This document shows positions 45,177 through 56,447 of a DNA stretch of 64,000 nt, piece by piece. The position numbers and the translations under genes were made by a program. Within the stretch, counting starts at the first letter, position 1, and every line of letters begins with the position of its first letter. The DNA comes from Thalassia testudinum. Its lineage: Eukaryota; Streptophyta; Magnoliopsida; Alismatales; Hydrocharitaceae. The stretch is from assembly GCA_037157565.1 (NCBI GenBank), contig JAZHRO010000073.1, positions 94,900,001-94,964,000 of the forward strand, given 5' to 3'. Under the pieces are notes generated by a model, which ran no database searches, had not been told where the DNA came from, and saw nothing but the letters and a program-made list of their open reading frames with translations.

Positions 45177-45206
45177 CTTTAGTGACGGATAAAACCGTCA
45201 CTAAAG
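45177..45206 (-). promoter_or_regulatory. 12-bp perfect hairpin upstream of NA TATA box
   Basis: CTTTAGTGACGG-ATAAAA-CCGTCACTAAAG. Versions with 1-4 changes are at 16638-16668, 38245-38274 and 39190-39219; broken forms occur in NA-3 (about 61538-61560 and 61633-61660). The arm sequence recalls subterminal motifs of CACTA-type DNA transposons, which is only a resemblance. Confidence 0.7.
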
Positions 45207-46128
45207 CCCCATCGTGGGCATAGTACCTGCCGCCCACGCGCGCCTCCTCAGCTGGCCGCAGTCAACGCCCCTGCACACGTTCATCAAATCTCAACTGTCT
45301 GATCGCGAGATCGGACGGCTTAGGATGCGCCATCGCCTGCTGCTGCGTGCTCGCCCCAACGTGTACGATGCCGCGTGAGGCGCGGGCGTGCAATAGTGCG
45401 TCATCTCTATTGAGCGCAAACGGCCATCCGATCAAGATCTGATGCACGCCCGCGCCCTTCTCCTCCTCGGTGTGGCTCGAACGCGCGTCCGCTGCTCGCG
45501 ATAGCACCTTCGACCGCTGCGCTACGAGGCACGGATGGTCGAGCGGACGCTTTTAGGCGCGGCTGTCCACAGCCGTTGGATTGAGATCCAACGGCGGAGA
45601 GGGAGCGAGTGCGAAAGCTTCACCGAATGCACGTGGTGGTTTAGGCGGCCGAGATGGTGCCACGTGGCGCTACCTTGGCCGTCCATCTTCTAAATGTTGT
45701 AGATGGTGCCATGGATGTCGGATTGACTCAATTTTTGCGTCGTTGGGCTACGATCGTCGATCCGAATTCATCCGTGCGGTCGGATTTGTCATTTGAAGTT
45801 TAGATTTACACCATCCTGGCCCTTGATCTTCTAGGGTTCCCCGATCACTATATGATGCTACGGATGCCTGATTAGGGCGATCTTGGAGTCGTTGAACTCC
45901 AATCGTCGCCCTGATCACATCCATACGGTTGAATCTTCGATCTGAGGCCCCGATAAAATGTTTGCCCTGTCCAAGCACATAAAAGGAGACAATTAACCTC
46001 CATTTTATTCAAACTACTCTAAATGCAAGATGATGCATGTTATGCATTATTTATATCATGAAATGCTGTCCTATGCTTAAGAACATGCATAAATAGACAT
46101 CTTAAGTAGTATAAATGTGTTTACATCA

Positions 46129-46133
46129 GATGG
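46129..46133. repeat. NA-2 target-site duplication, right
   Basis: GATGG, identical to 38362-38366. Confidence 0.92.
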
Positions 46134-46951
46134 CTTATCTCGCACCTCTGCCTGCTCCTCAACGCGCCCGCTCGCGTGCGATCTCGCATGAGGATCGGTG
46201 TGCAAAAGTGCATGAGCGCAATTGCGTGCATGCGACCACTTGATTGCGGTCGAGCGGTCAATTGTGCTGCTCACCCGCGCCGCTCGCCCACTATTTGCGA
46301 TTTGAACGCACGCCACCCGCTCGCTGTAAGGCCTCCACCCGCTGTGCTACGGAGGGGAAATGGTCGCGCGGATGAGTTGAGGTGCGGCTGCCCATAGCCG
46401 TTGGATCACGATCGTGCAGTCCAGATCTAACACGTGGTGGTCTTCAAGATTAGCTGGGCTGGTTTGGACGATCGAGATGGCGCCACGTGGCAACATCTTG
46501 GCCGTCCATCTTCTAGATGATGTAGATGGTGCCACGGTTGTCGGATTGAGTCGATTTTCATGCCGTTAGGCTGCGATCGTCGATCCGAATCCATCCGTGC
46601 AGTTGAATTTGTTGTTTGAAGTGCGAATTCACTCCATCTTGGCCCTTGATCTTCTAGGGTTCCCCAATCTCTATCTGATGCTACAGGTGTCAGATTAGGG
46701 CAATCTTGGAGTCGTTGAACTCCAATCGTCGCCCTGATCACATCTGTACGGTTCGATCTTCGATCCAAGGCCCCGATAAAAAGTTTGCCCTGTCCATGAA
46801 CATAAAAGGAGACAATTAACCTCCATTTTATTCAAACTAATCTAAATGCAAGATGATGCATGTTATGCAATATTTATAGTATGCAATGCAATCCTATGCT
46901 TAAGAACATGCATAAATAGACATCTTAAGTAGTGTAAACATGTTTACATCA
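46134..46951 (-). repeat. NA-1 5' LTR, segment 2 (U3 side)
   Basis: Matches 16778-17595 and completes the LTR begun at 37496. Ends TTTACATCA at 46951 next to ATH-B LTR sequence. Open frames in it are not gene-like. Confidence 0.9.
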
Positions 46952-48195
46952 AGTAGGTGGAGGGCTCCGGTGTTGATCAACCGAAGTCCCAGAAGGAGGA
47001 AGAAGCATCGAAGTGGCAACGGCAATGTAGAAGGAGGAACGCCCTCCCTTTGGCTAGGGAGGGTCGTGATGAAGAAAGGGCGAGCTTAGGCCATCCAATT
47101 TGATGGTTGGACGGTTGAAGGAGGGAGATCTGGAGAGGTCACTGGAGAAAGGTTTTTTGGTGGCCAGAGGAGAGGGATTAGGGTGATTAGCTCCCAAAAA
47201 CTTGCTGAAGAATACGGCCATGCTCTGAGGCTCCTTTTATAGGGTTCAAGAGGTCAGTTTGAGCTTGGAAGCCAAGCTTCCAAGCTTAGGAAATGTCACC
47301 GGAGAGAAAAGTTTTGAGATACCCAAATCTCTCATGCATTTGCATGAGAGATTGCGAAAGTTTTAGGGCACATGGACGAATTCAATGGAAAGAGGACTCC
47401 TTAAGGAATCTCCCTTCCAATTTTGTAAGGGATTGATTGAGCAGAGAAGTTTTCTTCAATGAAAGGTCACCACAGAAGGATTCCTCTGTGATAATGGTGG
47501 AGGGACCTATTTGCAAAGAGTGACAAAAAAGATAGGGGCATTTTTTAAGTAATTCAAAAGTTAGGGGCATGTGTGTGAGAGAAAGATTCAGACTGGACCA
47601 AATTGCAAACTTAGTCAAGATGATCTCAGATTGGGTCCAAATTTTAGTATAAACCTTATTTGGACCTAAGGAATCCAATGGTGAAGTTAGATTTTGGTTT
47701 TGACCAAGTTTGACAAGGTAATTTATGCAAAAATTTAAATTAGGGCAAATGTCAGTCTGAGACTCTATTTTGGGTCAAGACTAGTTATGATGGTCAAATT
47801 GAAGGTACTAAGCCATAGAGAATATTTTTATATGAATTTTAGAGGGTTTAGGTGAATTTTATCCTAATCATAACCTCATTTAATTAAGTGGATCTGTTTT
47901 TAGGGTTTCAAAAGTCATTCTATTCTCAAAACATGCGAAAATCATTTTCTGTCTGTTCTAACCCACTTGTTAGCCTTTTACGACTATTTGACCTTTAATT
48001 AACTCCTGAGAAAACCCGTGGTTGTACTACATTCAAGATATGATGGTAAAATTGTAGTCTTAACCCTATTTTCTGGTCTTTCCCTCATAATGAATTTGAA
48101 GTGAAATATGGCTCTCTGGCAATTATGTAGGAGCATTTACTGACTTAATTAGATCAAAATGAGTTAGTTTATGGCTCATGATGGTGTTCACATCA
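46952..48195 (-). repeat. ATH-B 3' LTR, segment 3 (U3 side)
   Basis: Resumes the ATH-B LTR; the first 560 bp match 57977-58544 of the right LTR, and the remaining 670 bp have no partner because the right copy is truncated. TATA on the minus strand at 47233-47241. In sense the LTR starts TGATGTGAAC at 48195. Confidence 0.88.
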
Positions 48196-49843
48196 TACCC
48201 CCATGCCTAGCTTTTGCTAGTCTCTTGGCAAAATCTCACGGAATTAACTTTAATTCTAGACCATGTGCCCTTTGTATGCTCAAAACTCTGATGTGTGCTT
48301 TCTTTTATAGATTAGGTCAGAATGTTGATAGTAGGTCTAGAGGTACTCAAGTATCAACCAAGATCCGAACCTAACCAACTCTAGCCTCAGTCTACCGCGA
48401 AGGTTTCTAAGGCCCACAGGAACTAACCTAAGGTTCGTTCAACTCTATGGTTAAAGCACCTGTGCTTGTAACATGTTTTAACCCAGGTTCAATTCATAGT
48501 GCATTTTTGTAAGAGAGAGAGGAATTTTTTTTTTGGAAAGTTTTCTCTCTCTTTTCTTTTTATTTCTAGCTTCAGATTAGCTTTACAACACGGTCAGTAT
48601 CAGATTCCTAGTTCCCGTCATCAATCCTCGCAGGGTCCCTAGCAATCAATGTTTCGAGATATCACCGCCAATGGCAACCCCCAGAACCCTGCCTTTTGAG
48701 ATTTTGAGATAATCTTGCCCATGACGTTCTGTAGCTAAATCTATACCATAGCAATCAACATTTTGTGATAATGCCTCCCATGGCATCTGAACCAGCACAA
48801 AGAGCTTACATGCCCCCAGTAAGATATTTAGATATCTTAGGAGACAAGCACTGAGGAGACGATATGTTATTGCGCATCTTCGAGGGGAATTTCTTACCTC
48901 TCCGCGTTAGGAACTCGTCCAAATCAACTTGTTTTGATCAGCCGCTCATAATCTAGGTAGCCTTTTTAGAACAGATTTAACGCTTAATTTTGTAATTAAG
49001 TGCACTGAACCAGACTATGTGTGGATTGGGGTGCTTAGGTTACCGAGTCCCACAAAACAAGAGGTCAGTTAATGAGGTCGAATAATCCCTAAGCCTTAGA
49101 CCTAAACTTAAGCTTCGCATTTTCCCCAACCTCTTGAGGACTATACAAATCTTAACAGATACTTGAATTTTTAAGCCTAAAATTCTAGCCCAAGAGGCCT
49201 AAGATCAGCGTTCATACTAATCTCTTTTTGTCTCTTAGCATTTTTTTTTCTTTCATTTTCTTTCATTTGGAATTGGTCTTGAACTAAGTCAATTCCTTAA
49301 TCTTTTACTAATGACTATCTCTTTTTCTTTTCTTTGCAAATTGTGCTCCTTTTTGACATTTTTGTCTTCTCCCATTTTCTCCTAAAAAATGATATGCAAT
49401 CAATTCATTCAAAATTTCTTCCCTTCTATTTTTATTCCTTTTTTTTCAATTTTTCTTAATTTTCTTGGTTTTTGGATTATGTGCTTTTTTTTTTTATGAA
49501 ACCCTTTCTTGTGAAGTGATTCTCATAGCATTTTGCACTTTAATACCCCCTATGCCTATGATTTGCAATATCCTCATTGTAAATTAGGTGGGTTCGAATT
49601 CAGCTTAGATCGTACATTAGAATAGGTTTTGGGTGGGTGGATGGGTCAGGGTGACTGTTGTGAACGATTTCAAGCTCGGGTACGGGTACTAGATGTAGAG
49701 TCGGCTGTTCTAATGGATGAACCCTAAAGTGCAATATGAGTTCAGAATAAGATGTGTCAAGAAGGGTTCTGATTTTTCAAAATGATAACGGGTTGCCTCC
49801 TGTTAATTGCTGAGTTTAATGCCATTGACCGAGTGTAATGTGC
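48196..49843 (-). other. ATH-B 3' non-coding region
   Basis: From the LTR: polypurine tract (sense AGGCATGGGGGTA, 48196-48208) preceded by CTAGCAAAAGCT; the three repeats (48640-48795); the stem-loop with polypurine-like tract (49541-49585); and the post-pol hairpin (49786-49804). Same order as ATH-A. The poly-T and CTTT-rich part at 49240-49500 corresponds to the purine-rich stretch of ATH-A. No env-like gene is seen. Confidence 0.75.
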
Positions 49844-51240
49844 TCAGGGAGAATGGAGGGCAAAGGATACCTCGGCCATGTTTGAGCCAGTGAGTTTGAC
49901 AAACTATTTAAGTCTCTGACCGTTCATGATAAAAGGTGCAGAATCAGGGCTGAGTTAGCTAATCTCAATGGCTCCATTTCCAAAGATTCGTCTCACTAAG
50001 AATGGTCCAATCCATTTTGATCTAAGTTTCCCTGGGAATAGTTTGTGTCTACCATCAAAGAGTAGAACTTTCTGGCCAGGGTGGAAAGATTTCGTATAAT
50101 GTGCCTATCATGGAAAGCTTTTACCCGCTCTTTATAGATACATGAGTTCTCATATGCATCATTCCGTAGTTCCGCAATCTCGCTGAATTGTAACCGACGG
50201 TGTATTCCAGCCTTCACTAAATCCAGATTGCACTTTCGTAATACCCAATAAGCCTTGTGCTCCATCTCAACGGGAAGGTGACATGCCTTACCGTACACTA
50301 TTCTGAAGGGAGACATGCCTAATCGGGTTTTGTGGGTGATCCTATAGGCCCACAAGGCTTCTGGAAGGCGAGTAGACCAATCTTTTCTATCAAGTCGAAC
50401 AGTGACCTAAAGGATCTTCTTGATCTCTCAATTTGACAGTTCTGCTAGTCCATTAATCTGGGGGTGGTAAGGAGTCGAGTTACGATGAGACACCCTGTAC
50501 TTTTTCATTAGGGACTGGAAGTGCACATTGGTAAGATGAGACCCATCATCACTAATGATGGCCTTAGGAACCCCAAATCTGGTAAAGATGTTCTCCTGGA
50601 TAAATCGAAGGACAACTTTAAGATCACTAGTTCTTGTGGGGACAACTTCAATCCATTTAGAGACATAATCAACAGCGAGTAGAATGTATTCGAAGTCGTT
50701 AGATCTGGGAAAGGGTTTCATGAAATCAATTCCCCATATGTCAAATATTTTGCACACAATAATCAGGTTCAAGGGAATCATATCTCGTGGACCCATGTTA
50801 CCGAGGGTTTGACAATGAGCGCATGCCCTGTAATATGTCTATGCGTCTTTGAACAAAGTAGGGCAAAAGAACCCACACTGGAGAATTTTCGTTGTGGTTT
50901 TACGCTAAGAGAAATGGCCACCGCAAGCTTGGTCATGACAGAATGATATAATGTCATTGACCGCATCATCAGGAATGCATCTCTGGATCACCTGATCATT
51001 GCCAATGTGGAAAAGGTATGGTTCCTCCCAAATATAGTACTTGGCCTCGACAATTAATTTGTCCCGCTTGGAAGTCGGCCAATCTAGTGAAACTTTCCCC
51101 GTAACCATGTAGTTTACAATATCAGCAAACCATGGGAGACTGTGAATGACTAGTAGGTGCTTGTTCGGAAAATGCTCGGTGATTGGGCCAAATGGGTCGA
51201 TGACGGAAGAAGGAAGATGGGACAAATGGTTAGCTATCAC
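49844..51240 (-). pseudogene. pol: ATH-B integrase
   Basis: Minus-strand homologue of the ATH-A integrase. Zinc-binding region with HDQACGGHFS (about 50905-50945), then catalytic-core motifs IWGIDFMKPFPRSND and [15 protein letters not shown]. Next come FGVPKAIISDDGSHLTN (second Asp) and [17 protein letters not shown] (Glu region, ending in a stop at 50428). The C-terminal part reads [20 protein letters not shown] (50355 downward). Ends at TGA 49846-49844. Several stops and frame changes break it. Confidence 0.88.
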
Positions 51241-53730
51241 ATTCTATTTTCCCGCTTTATCGTGAATCTCGAGTTCAAATTCTTGCAACAGCAAGATCCA
51301 GCGGATTAGTTGAGGTTTCACGCCTTCTTCGCAAGGAGGTGCCTCACTATAGTGTGATCTGAATATATGATAACGCAGGAACCCAAAAGATATGATCTAA
51401 ATTTTTCTAGGGCAAATACTACGGCTAGCAACTCTTTCTCAGTAACTGTGTAGTTACACTGAGCCTCTCCAAGTGTCTTGCTAGGGTAGTAGATGACCAT
51501 GGCTTTCTTGTCTATTTTCTGCCCAAGTACTGCCCCTATAGCATAATCAGATGCATCGCACATGATCTCAAAGGGTTGAGACCAATCAGGGAACTACAGG
51601 ATAGGTGCTTGGGTAACTCGATCACGCAGGATCTCAAATGCCTAAGTTCACCCCTTGGAGATTTCAAAGGGGACATCCTTAGATAGAAGATTCGTCAGGG
51701 GGCACACGATTTTCGAAAAATCGGGAATCAATCAACAGTAAAAATAGACGTGCCCCAGGAAGGATCGGATGTCTTTAACCGAGCTAGGTAAAGGGAATTT
51801 GGAAATCAGATTCACCTTGGCTCGATCAACCTGGATGCCTTTTTCAGAGATAAGATGCCCCAGGACAATTCCCTTAGGTATCATGAAGTGACTCTTTTCC
51901 CAGGAAAGAACCAAGTTCACATCGATGCATCACCTGAGGATTTGGACCAAGTGCAGGAGTCAATCATCAAATGATTCACCAAATACCGAGAAGTCATCCA
52001 TGAAGACTTTAAGGTATTCACCTACAATATCTGAGAATATGGGAAGTATGCACCGCTGAAAAGTAGCAGGTGCATTGCAGAGACCGAACAACATCCTTCA
52101 GAATGCGTATGTTCTGAAGGGGTAGGTGAAGGTGGTCTTCTGTTAGTCCTTGGGATGGATTGCGACCTGATTATAACTGGAATACCCATCCAAAAAATAG
52201 AAGAATCGATTTCCCACTAGTTTCTAGAGGATCTAATCAATGAACGATAGTGGGAAATGATCCTTCTTCATGGAGGAATTGAGTCTTTTGTAATCAATGC
52301 AGACTCTCCACAAGTTTGCTATATGAGTCGGTATGGTTTCTCCGATTTCAGTTGTGATGACGGTGAGCCCTGCGTTCTTAGGCACAACTTGGATTGGGCT
52401 CAGCCACTGACTGTCGGAGATCAGGTAGATTATCCCTACATCTAACCACTTGATGATCTCCTTTTTCACGACATCCTGCATATTTGGATTTAGGCATCTC
52501 TGCATTTCTCGGGATGGTCGTGAGCCCTCTTCAGTGTAGATGTGATGTGTGCAGTATGAAGGGCTGATACCAGTCAGATCATCGAGAGTCCATCCAATGG
52601 CTCTCCGATGCTGCTGGAGAATATAAATCAAGTGTGGTTCCTGATCAGGTGTGAGTCAGGAGTTGAGAATCGTAGGAAACGTCTGATTGGAACCCAAATA
52701 GACGTACTTTAGATGATCGGGAAGAGGCTTTAATTCCATAACTGGGTTGTCAGCAGCAGTAGGTGGTTCGGAGTGTATGTCGGGAGCAAAGGAAGGAGTT
52801 ATGGGTGTGTCTAGGTTGGGTTCAGACTCCTCTAATTGCAGGTTTTGATTTTCTTGTGGTTGATTAGAAATGGTCAGGTTTTCCTCGATACATAAGTCGT
52901 CAACCACAGCCTTGTGTCGCAAATCTGTTCTATACTTGCAATTAATTCCTTGTTGGGCCCTCTTCACAATTGATATTAGCCCTAGCAATGGCCAGAAAAG
53001 TTCTCCCTAGTATGATCGGTTTATTCTTCACATTCTCAGGAGCATCCATGTCTAAGACAATGAAATCCACTGGAAAATAGAAGTCATGTACCCTAACTAT
53101 GACATCCTTGAGAATTCCTTTTGGTGACTTCATAGATCGGTTGGCTAGCTGCAAAGTCATTTCTGTCGGTTTAAGCTCAGATTCCTCGAAGTAGTCTAGT
53201 AGGGATGTAGGTATCAAATTTATGGAAGCTCCTAGGTCTAGTAAAGCTCAATAAAATTGTTTATCACCGATTGCACAAGAGATCAGAGGGGTGCTTTGGC
53301 TCTTTTCCTTAGGCGGGAGTTTGCTTAAAATGATGGAGCTGGCTTGTTCCGATAGTGCGATTGGGTTCCTGCCTTTGGTTCACGGCTTACGCTTAGGTGT
53401 ACACACATCTTTCAAAAATCGTGCATAAGCTGATATGTGGTGTATTGCATCCATCAAGGGGATGTTTATATGGACCTGCTCAAAGAGCTTAACCAGGTCC
53501 TCCTCTGGTGCCACGGGTTTGGCTATCCTTTTTCCTTTGGTCAAGGCCTCAGGAAATGGAACTTTTGCAGGTTCTTCTAGAATTGGCTCAGGCTCTTGAT
53601 CTGGGACGGGTGGGTTAGGGTTTGTATTACCAGGCTGCGAGTGGCTTGGATAAGGTTGGTCTTGTGTTGTTTTGCCACTATGGGTAGTGACAGAATTCAA
53701 TCCTGCCTGGTTCTGGTTTGGTGTGGGCAA
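51241..53730 (-). pseudogene. pol: ATH-B protease, reverse transcriptase, RNase H
   Basis: Protease active site DLGAS at 53238-53224, then LQLANRSMKSPKGILKDVIV. RT: HRRAIGWTLDDLTGISPSYC, WLSPIQVVPKNAG, WRVCIDYKRLN and catalytic FMDD at 52005-51994, in the wording [11 protein letters not shown]. RNase H: MCDASDYAIGAVLGQ (from 51563), [20 protein letters not shown] and [14 protein letters not shown]. Stops or frame changes fall near 53265, 52990, 52640, 52230, 51965, 51730 and 51570. The catalytic residues remain recognisable. Confidence 0.9.
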
Positions 53731-55469
53731 AACAGGTGCTTGCTGCTAGTAACCCGCATATGATGTCAAAATCTCCATCCCATCGGGTGATGGAGTGGAA
53801 GGGGCTTAATAAACAAAGTGAGCTTGGCCCTGATTTGGGTTCATAATGCGCCTCTGGTTTGGCACGTTATTCGGATTAGGCAGAGGTTGTAAAGGAAGTG
53901 CACCAGGTTGGCAGGGATTTGCCATCTGGGCCAGTTGATTGCGAACCTCTGTGATCTCATCTTTGTGCTATTTTTCATAGCCGCATTCATCTTTTAAATG
54001 TCAGCCAGAGTCTGAAGGATAAGAGTCATTTGATCTGCATGAGTCAGCCCGAGTTAATAAGTTGGGTTAGGTTGAGACTGAGGTAGCTGATATGGATGAG
54101 GAGCTTGTGGTTGGGGCTGATATTGAGGTCTTTGGTTTTGATTATTTCCTGACCACGTGAAATTAGGATGATTACGCCATCCAGGGTTGGAAGTGTTTGA
54201 GAATGGATCATTCTGAATGGCGTTGAGGTCCTCATAGGTCTGAGGAGCCTCGAAAAAGTCAGAATACAAGGGTTCAGAGTTCCCCTAACTAGAATAGGTG
54301 GGTCCAGAGTTTCCTCTGAAATTAGAATTAGACGGGGGTGGATACGAGTCCATCCCCTGAGAAGATCGATGATAGATGTTATGCACAGCGTCCCTGCCAG
54401 AGGGCGATTGCGCGAATGGGTTTTACGCAGAGGTGGTTTGCTGCAAGTGTCGAGTTAGCTCATCCACCTTCTTCTCAATAATAGAGACCTTGTCTAGATG
54501 ACTAGCCATCAATTCCAAGTCCACGGAAGAGGACATGCCCTACGTCTCATGTGCTCCCTTTGTATTCGTCAATGCATGAGCATTCGTCCAGTCGAACATG
54601 CCCATGGATTCATTATTAATGGAGTTCTCACACAAATTCTTGAGAATCTCCCACATGGTGTCTTCGTGTTGACCCATGATGTTTCCTTCATAGGTTGCAT
54701 TGACGAATAATTGAATATCCTCATGGAGTCTTTGGTAAAAAGACTGGACTTGTTCCCAATTAGGAACTCCGTGGTGGGGGCACTTTTGCATGAGACACAA
54801 AAAACGATCCCATTCCTCATGAAGCGGTTCTCCTACTTGTTGTGTGAAATGTGTGATCTGGTGCCGTAAAGCATTTGTCCGACCAACAGGGAAGAACTTT
54901 CTCAGAAACTCAGATTGAAGTTCTTCCCAGGTGTTGATTGGATGCATTTGGGTTTGGTACCAGTGAGCAGCCTTATCCATGGGAGAGAAGGAGAACATTT
55001 TCATGAATAAAACATCCCAATTTTGAGCTTCTGACCTGAAGGACTGGGCCAGATGCTTGAGTTGCTTGATATGGTAGAAAGGATCTTCAGAATTACACCC
55101 ATGGAATTTGGGAATGGCATGGATCATGTTGGGCTTGAGTTTAGTATCAGGACCTCCAACAGGGATTTGTACTTGAGGTTCAATTGTCACCGCAACAGGA
55201 TTGTAGTGATCTCGCATCATAGGACGCTGCGGTGGGTTCACAAAGGCTTGGAATAGATCATTGAGGCGCTAAAGCTGATTCTCAAGATTGTTTTCTTCTG
55301 CCGGTTGTGCCATGATGATGGATGAAGGAGAATTAGGTTCAGATGAATCAGAAGAGATATCGATCGGAATGGGTTATTGCACAAACAAGGAGGTTGAGGC
55401 TTGGCCTCGATGGGAATTAGTAGCTAATGGAGGCCTCAAGGATTGTCTTAGAGACCTCCTTATAAACAT
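53731..55469 (-). pseudogene. gag: ATH-B gag
   Basis: ATG at 55469 (FIRRSLRQSLRPPL) matches the start of ATH-A gag. An internal Met at 55313 starts MAQPAEENN and is soon followed by a stop. The capsid core includes NMIHAIPKFHGCNSED, FSPMDKAAHWYQTQ, EFLRKFFPVGRTNALRHQIT and QSFYQRLHEDIQ. A stop at about 54540 precedes the Gln/Pro-rich C-terminal part (YQPQPQAPHPYQLPQSQPN near 54080-54140) and the linker NQAGLNSVTTHSGK. No zinc knuckle is seen. Confidence 0.88.
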
Positions 55470-56427
55470 GCACTGATGGAGTAGATGAGAGGTAGAATGT
55501 AATGGACCCCATCAAGATACCCAAAAAAAATTTTGCATGACTATAGTGGTTCAAGGCGGATGATACCCCTTAGTCAGAAAGCCGTCCACCTGGGAATTAC
55601 CTGGGCAGCCAGAGAGGGAGAGTCCCGCAATGACCCCTACATGGTAGAGCGCTCCCACGAGTTACAGGGTTTCCCCCACCCGACCTCTCTTATCATTGAT
55701 GATCTAGGTAGACCAGAATGGGGACTTTACCTCTTAAATCTACTAGTTTTAATTAATAGTAGGGGTGCTTTATAATTTACTTGAACTTTTAAGGTGTTTA
55801 TGTGCAAAGTGACCCAATTTGAAGATTGGTTGACCCAAACAAGGTGGGTCAACTTCACTTGTATTGTCCTTTTGAGAAATTTAGGTCCCTCTTTTAGTGT
55901 TCAAATGAGTTTAAGAACCTGATTTTAGGGCTTTGCTTGAATAGATAAATTCAATCAAGGCTTAGGCACACATTATTTTGGAAAGATCAATTCTTGATTA
56001 AGCAAGTGTGTCTCTAAAACCCTAGACTGGAATCCTTAATTGGCTCTGATTTGGTCCAATTTAATTTATCCAAATGTGGTACCTAAGGCTTAAACAATAA
56101 TGTGATAGCCCTAGATACCTTAAGATCTTAAGTAGGTGCACAAATCAGGGTTTAAGTGTTGTTTAAATAGAATGTATCAAACCAGGCAATTTGATGATTA
56201 GTCTAAGAATATAGTACAAGTAGCCCTAATTGATTTTTTCTTTGTTAGCTTTTCAGAATTAGGGGCTTAGAAGAAATTTGGATTTGTGTTTTACCTGCCC
56301 CTGGAGTGGCTGGTGTGCTACTGATCTTCCTTTAATGAGTCCTTGAAATAGATTACAATCAAAAGAGATGTAGCAAGTTAGTACCCAATCTGATATTGAA
56401 ATCAAGAGATCTAAATTGCACGTTGCT
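55470..56427 (-). other. ATH-B leader
   Basis: Untranslated region between primer site and gag, homologous in part to 21717-22645. No coding signal; the plus-strand frame 55533-55775 is chance. Confidence 0.7.
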
Positions 56428-56444
56428 CCCCAACAACGGCGCCA
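56428..56444 (-). promoter_or_regulatory. ATH-B primer-binding site (tRNA-Asp)
   Basis: TGGCGCCGTTGTTGGGG on the minus strand, two changes from perfect, three bases from the LTR. This shows that 56448 onward is the 5' LTR. Confidence 0.92.
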
Positions 56445-56447
56445 AAA

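Larger units (their letters stand above)
38367..46128 (-). mobile_element. NA-2: complete non-autonomous Athila-like element
   Basis: 7762 bp on the minus strand: 5' LTR 44356-46128, primer site 44336-44352, leader, one long frame (41366-43168), stem-loop with purine tract, 1.2 kb non-coding, polypurine tract, 3' LTR 38367-40135. Exact GATGG duplication. It lies inside an LTR of its own family. No protease, RT, RNase H or integrase is present, so it would depend on enzymes in trans, most plausibly from Athila elements with which it shares primer site and polypurine tract. Confidence 0.92.
44356..46128 (-). repeat. NA-2 5' LTR
   Basis: 1773 bp, plus-strand ends TGTTGAACGA and TTTACATCA. It contains the hairpin (45177-45206) and TATA box (45111-45119), and in U5 the block that reads in sense as CTCCTTGTGTTCGACCC. 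The three-nested arrangement with GATGG on both sides is unambiguous. Confidence 0.93.
15895..46951 (-). mobile_element. NA-1: non-autonomous Athila-like element, outer copy
   Basis: Minus-strand element. The 3' LTR is 15895-17595. The internal region is 17596-18822 plus 32763-33420 plus 35137-37495. The 5' LTR is 37496-38366 plus 46134-46951. Without insertions the LTRs are about 1.7 kb and the internal region about 4.24 kb, close to the 4.22 kb of NA-2. It has a perfect 17-base tRNA-Asp primer site but no gag or pol. Flanks are GGGAG (15890-15894) and AGTAG (46952-46956), a weak match expected of an old duplication. The uninterrupted site is at about 57976 in the right ATH-B LTR. Confidence 0.88.

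Noticed and set aside
15895..46951. LTR-internal-LTR-internal-LTR tandem array of NA elements produced by unequal recombination
   Set aside because: The middle LTR is not one unit: 37496-38366 is half an LTR followed by a complete LTR start at 38367, the missing half is at 46134-46951, and GATGG flanks 38367-46128. Nesting explains every boundary.
46952..46956. Perfect target duplication for NA-1
   Set aside because: AGTAG against GGGAG matches only three of five bases; I rely on the intact site in the other ATH-B LTR instead.
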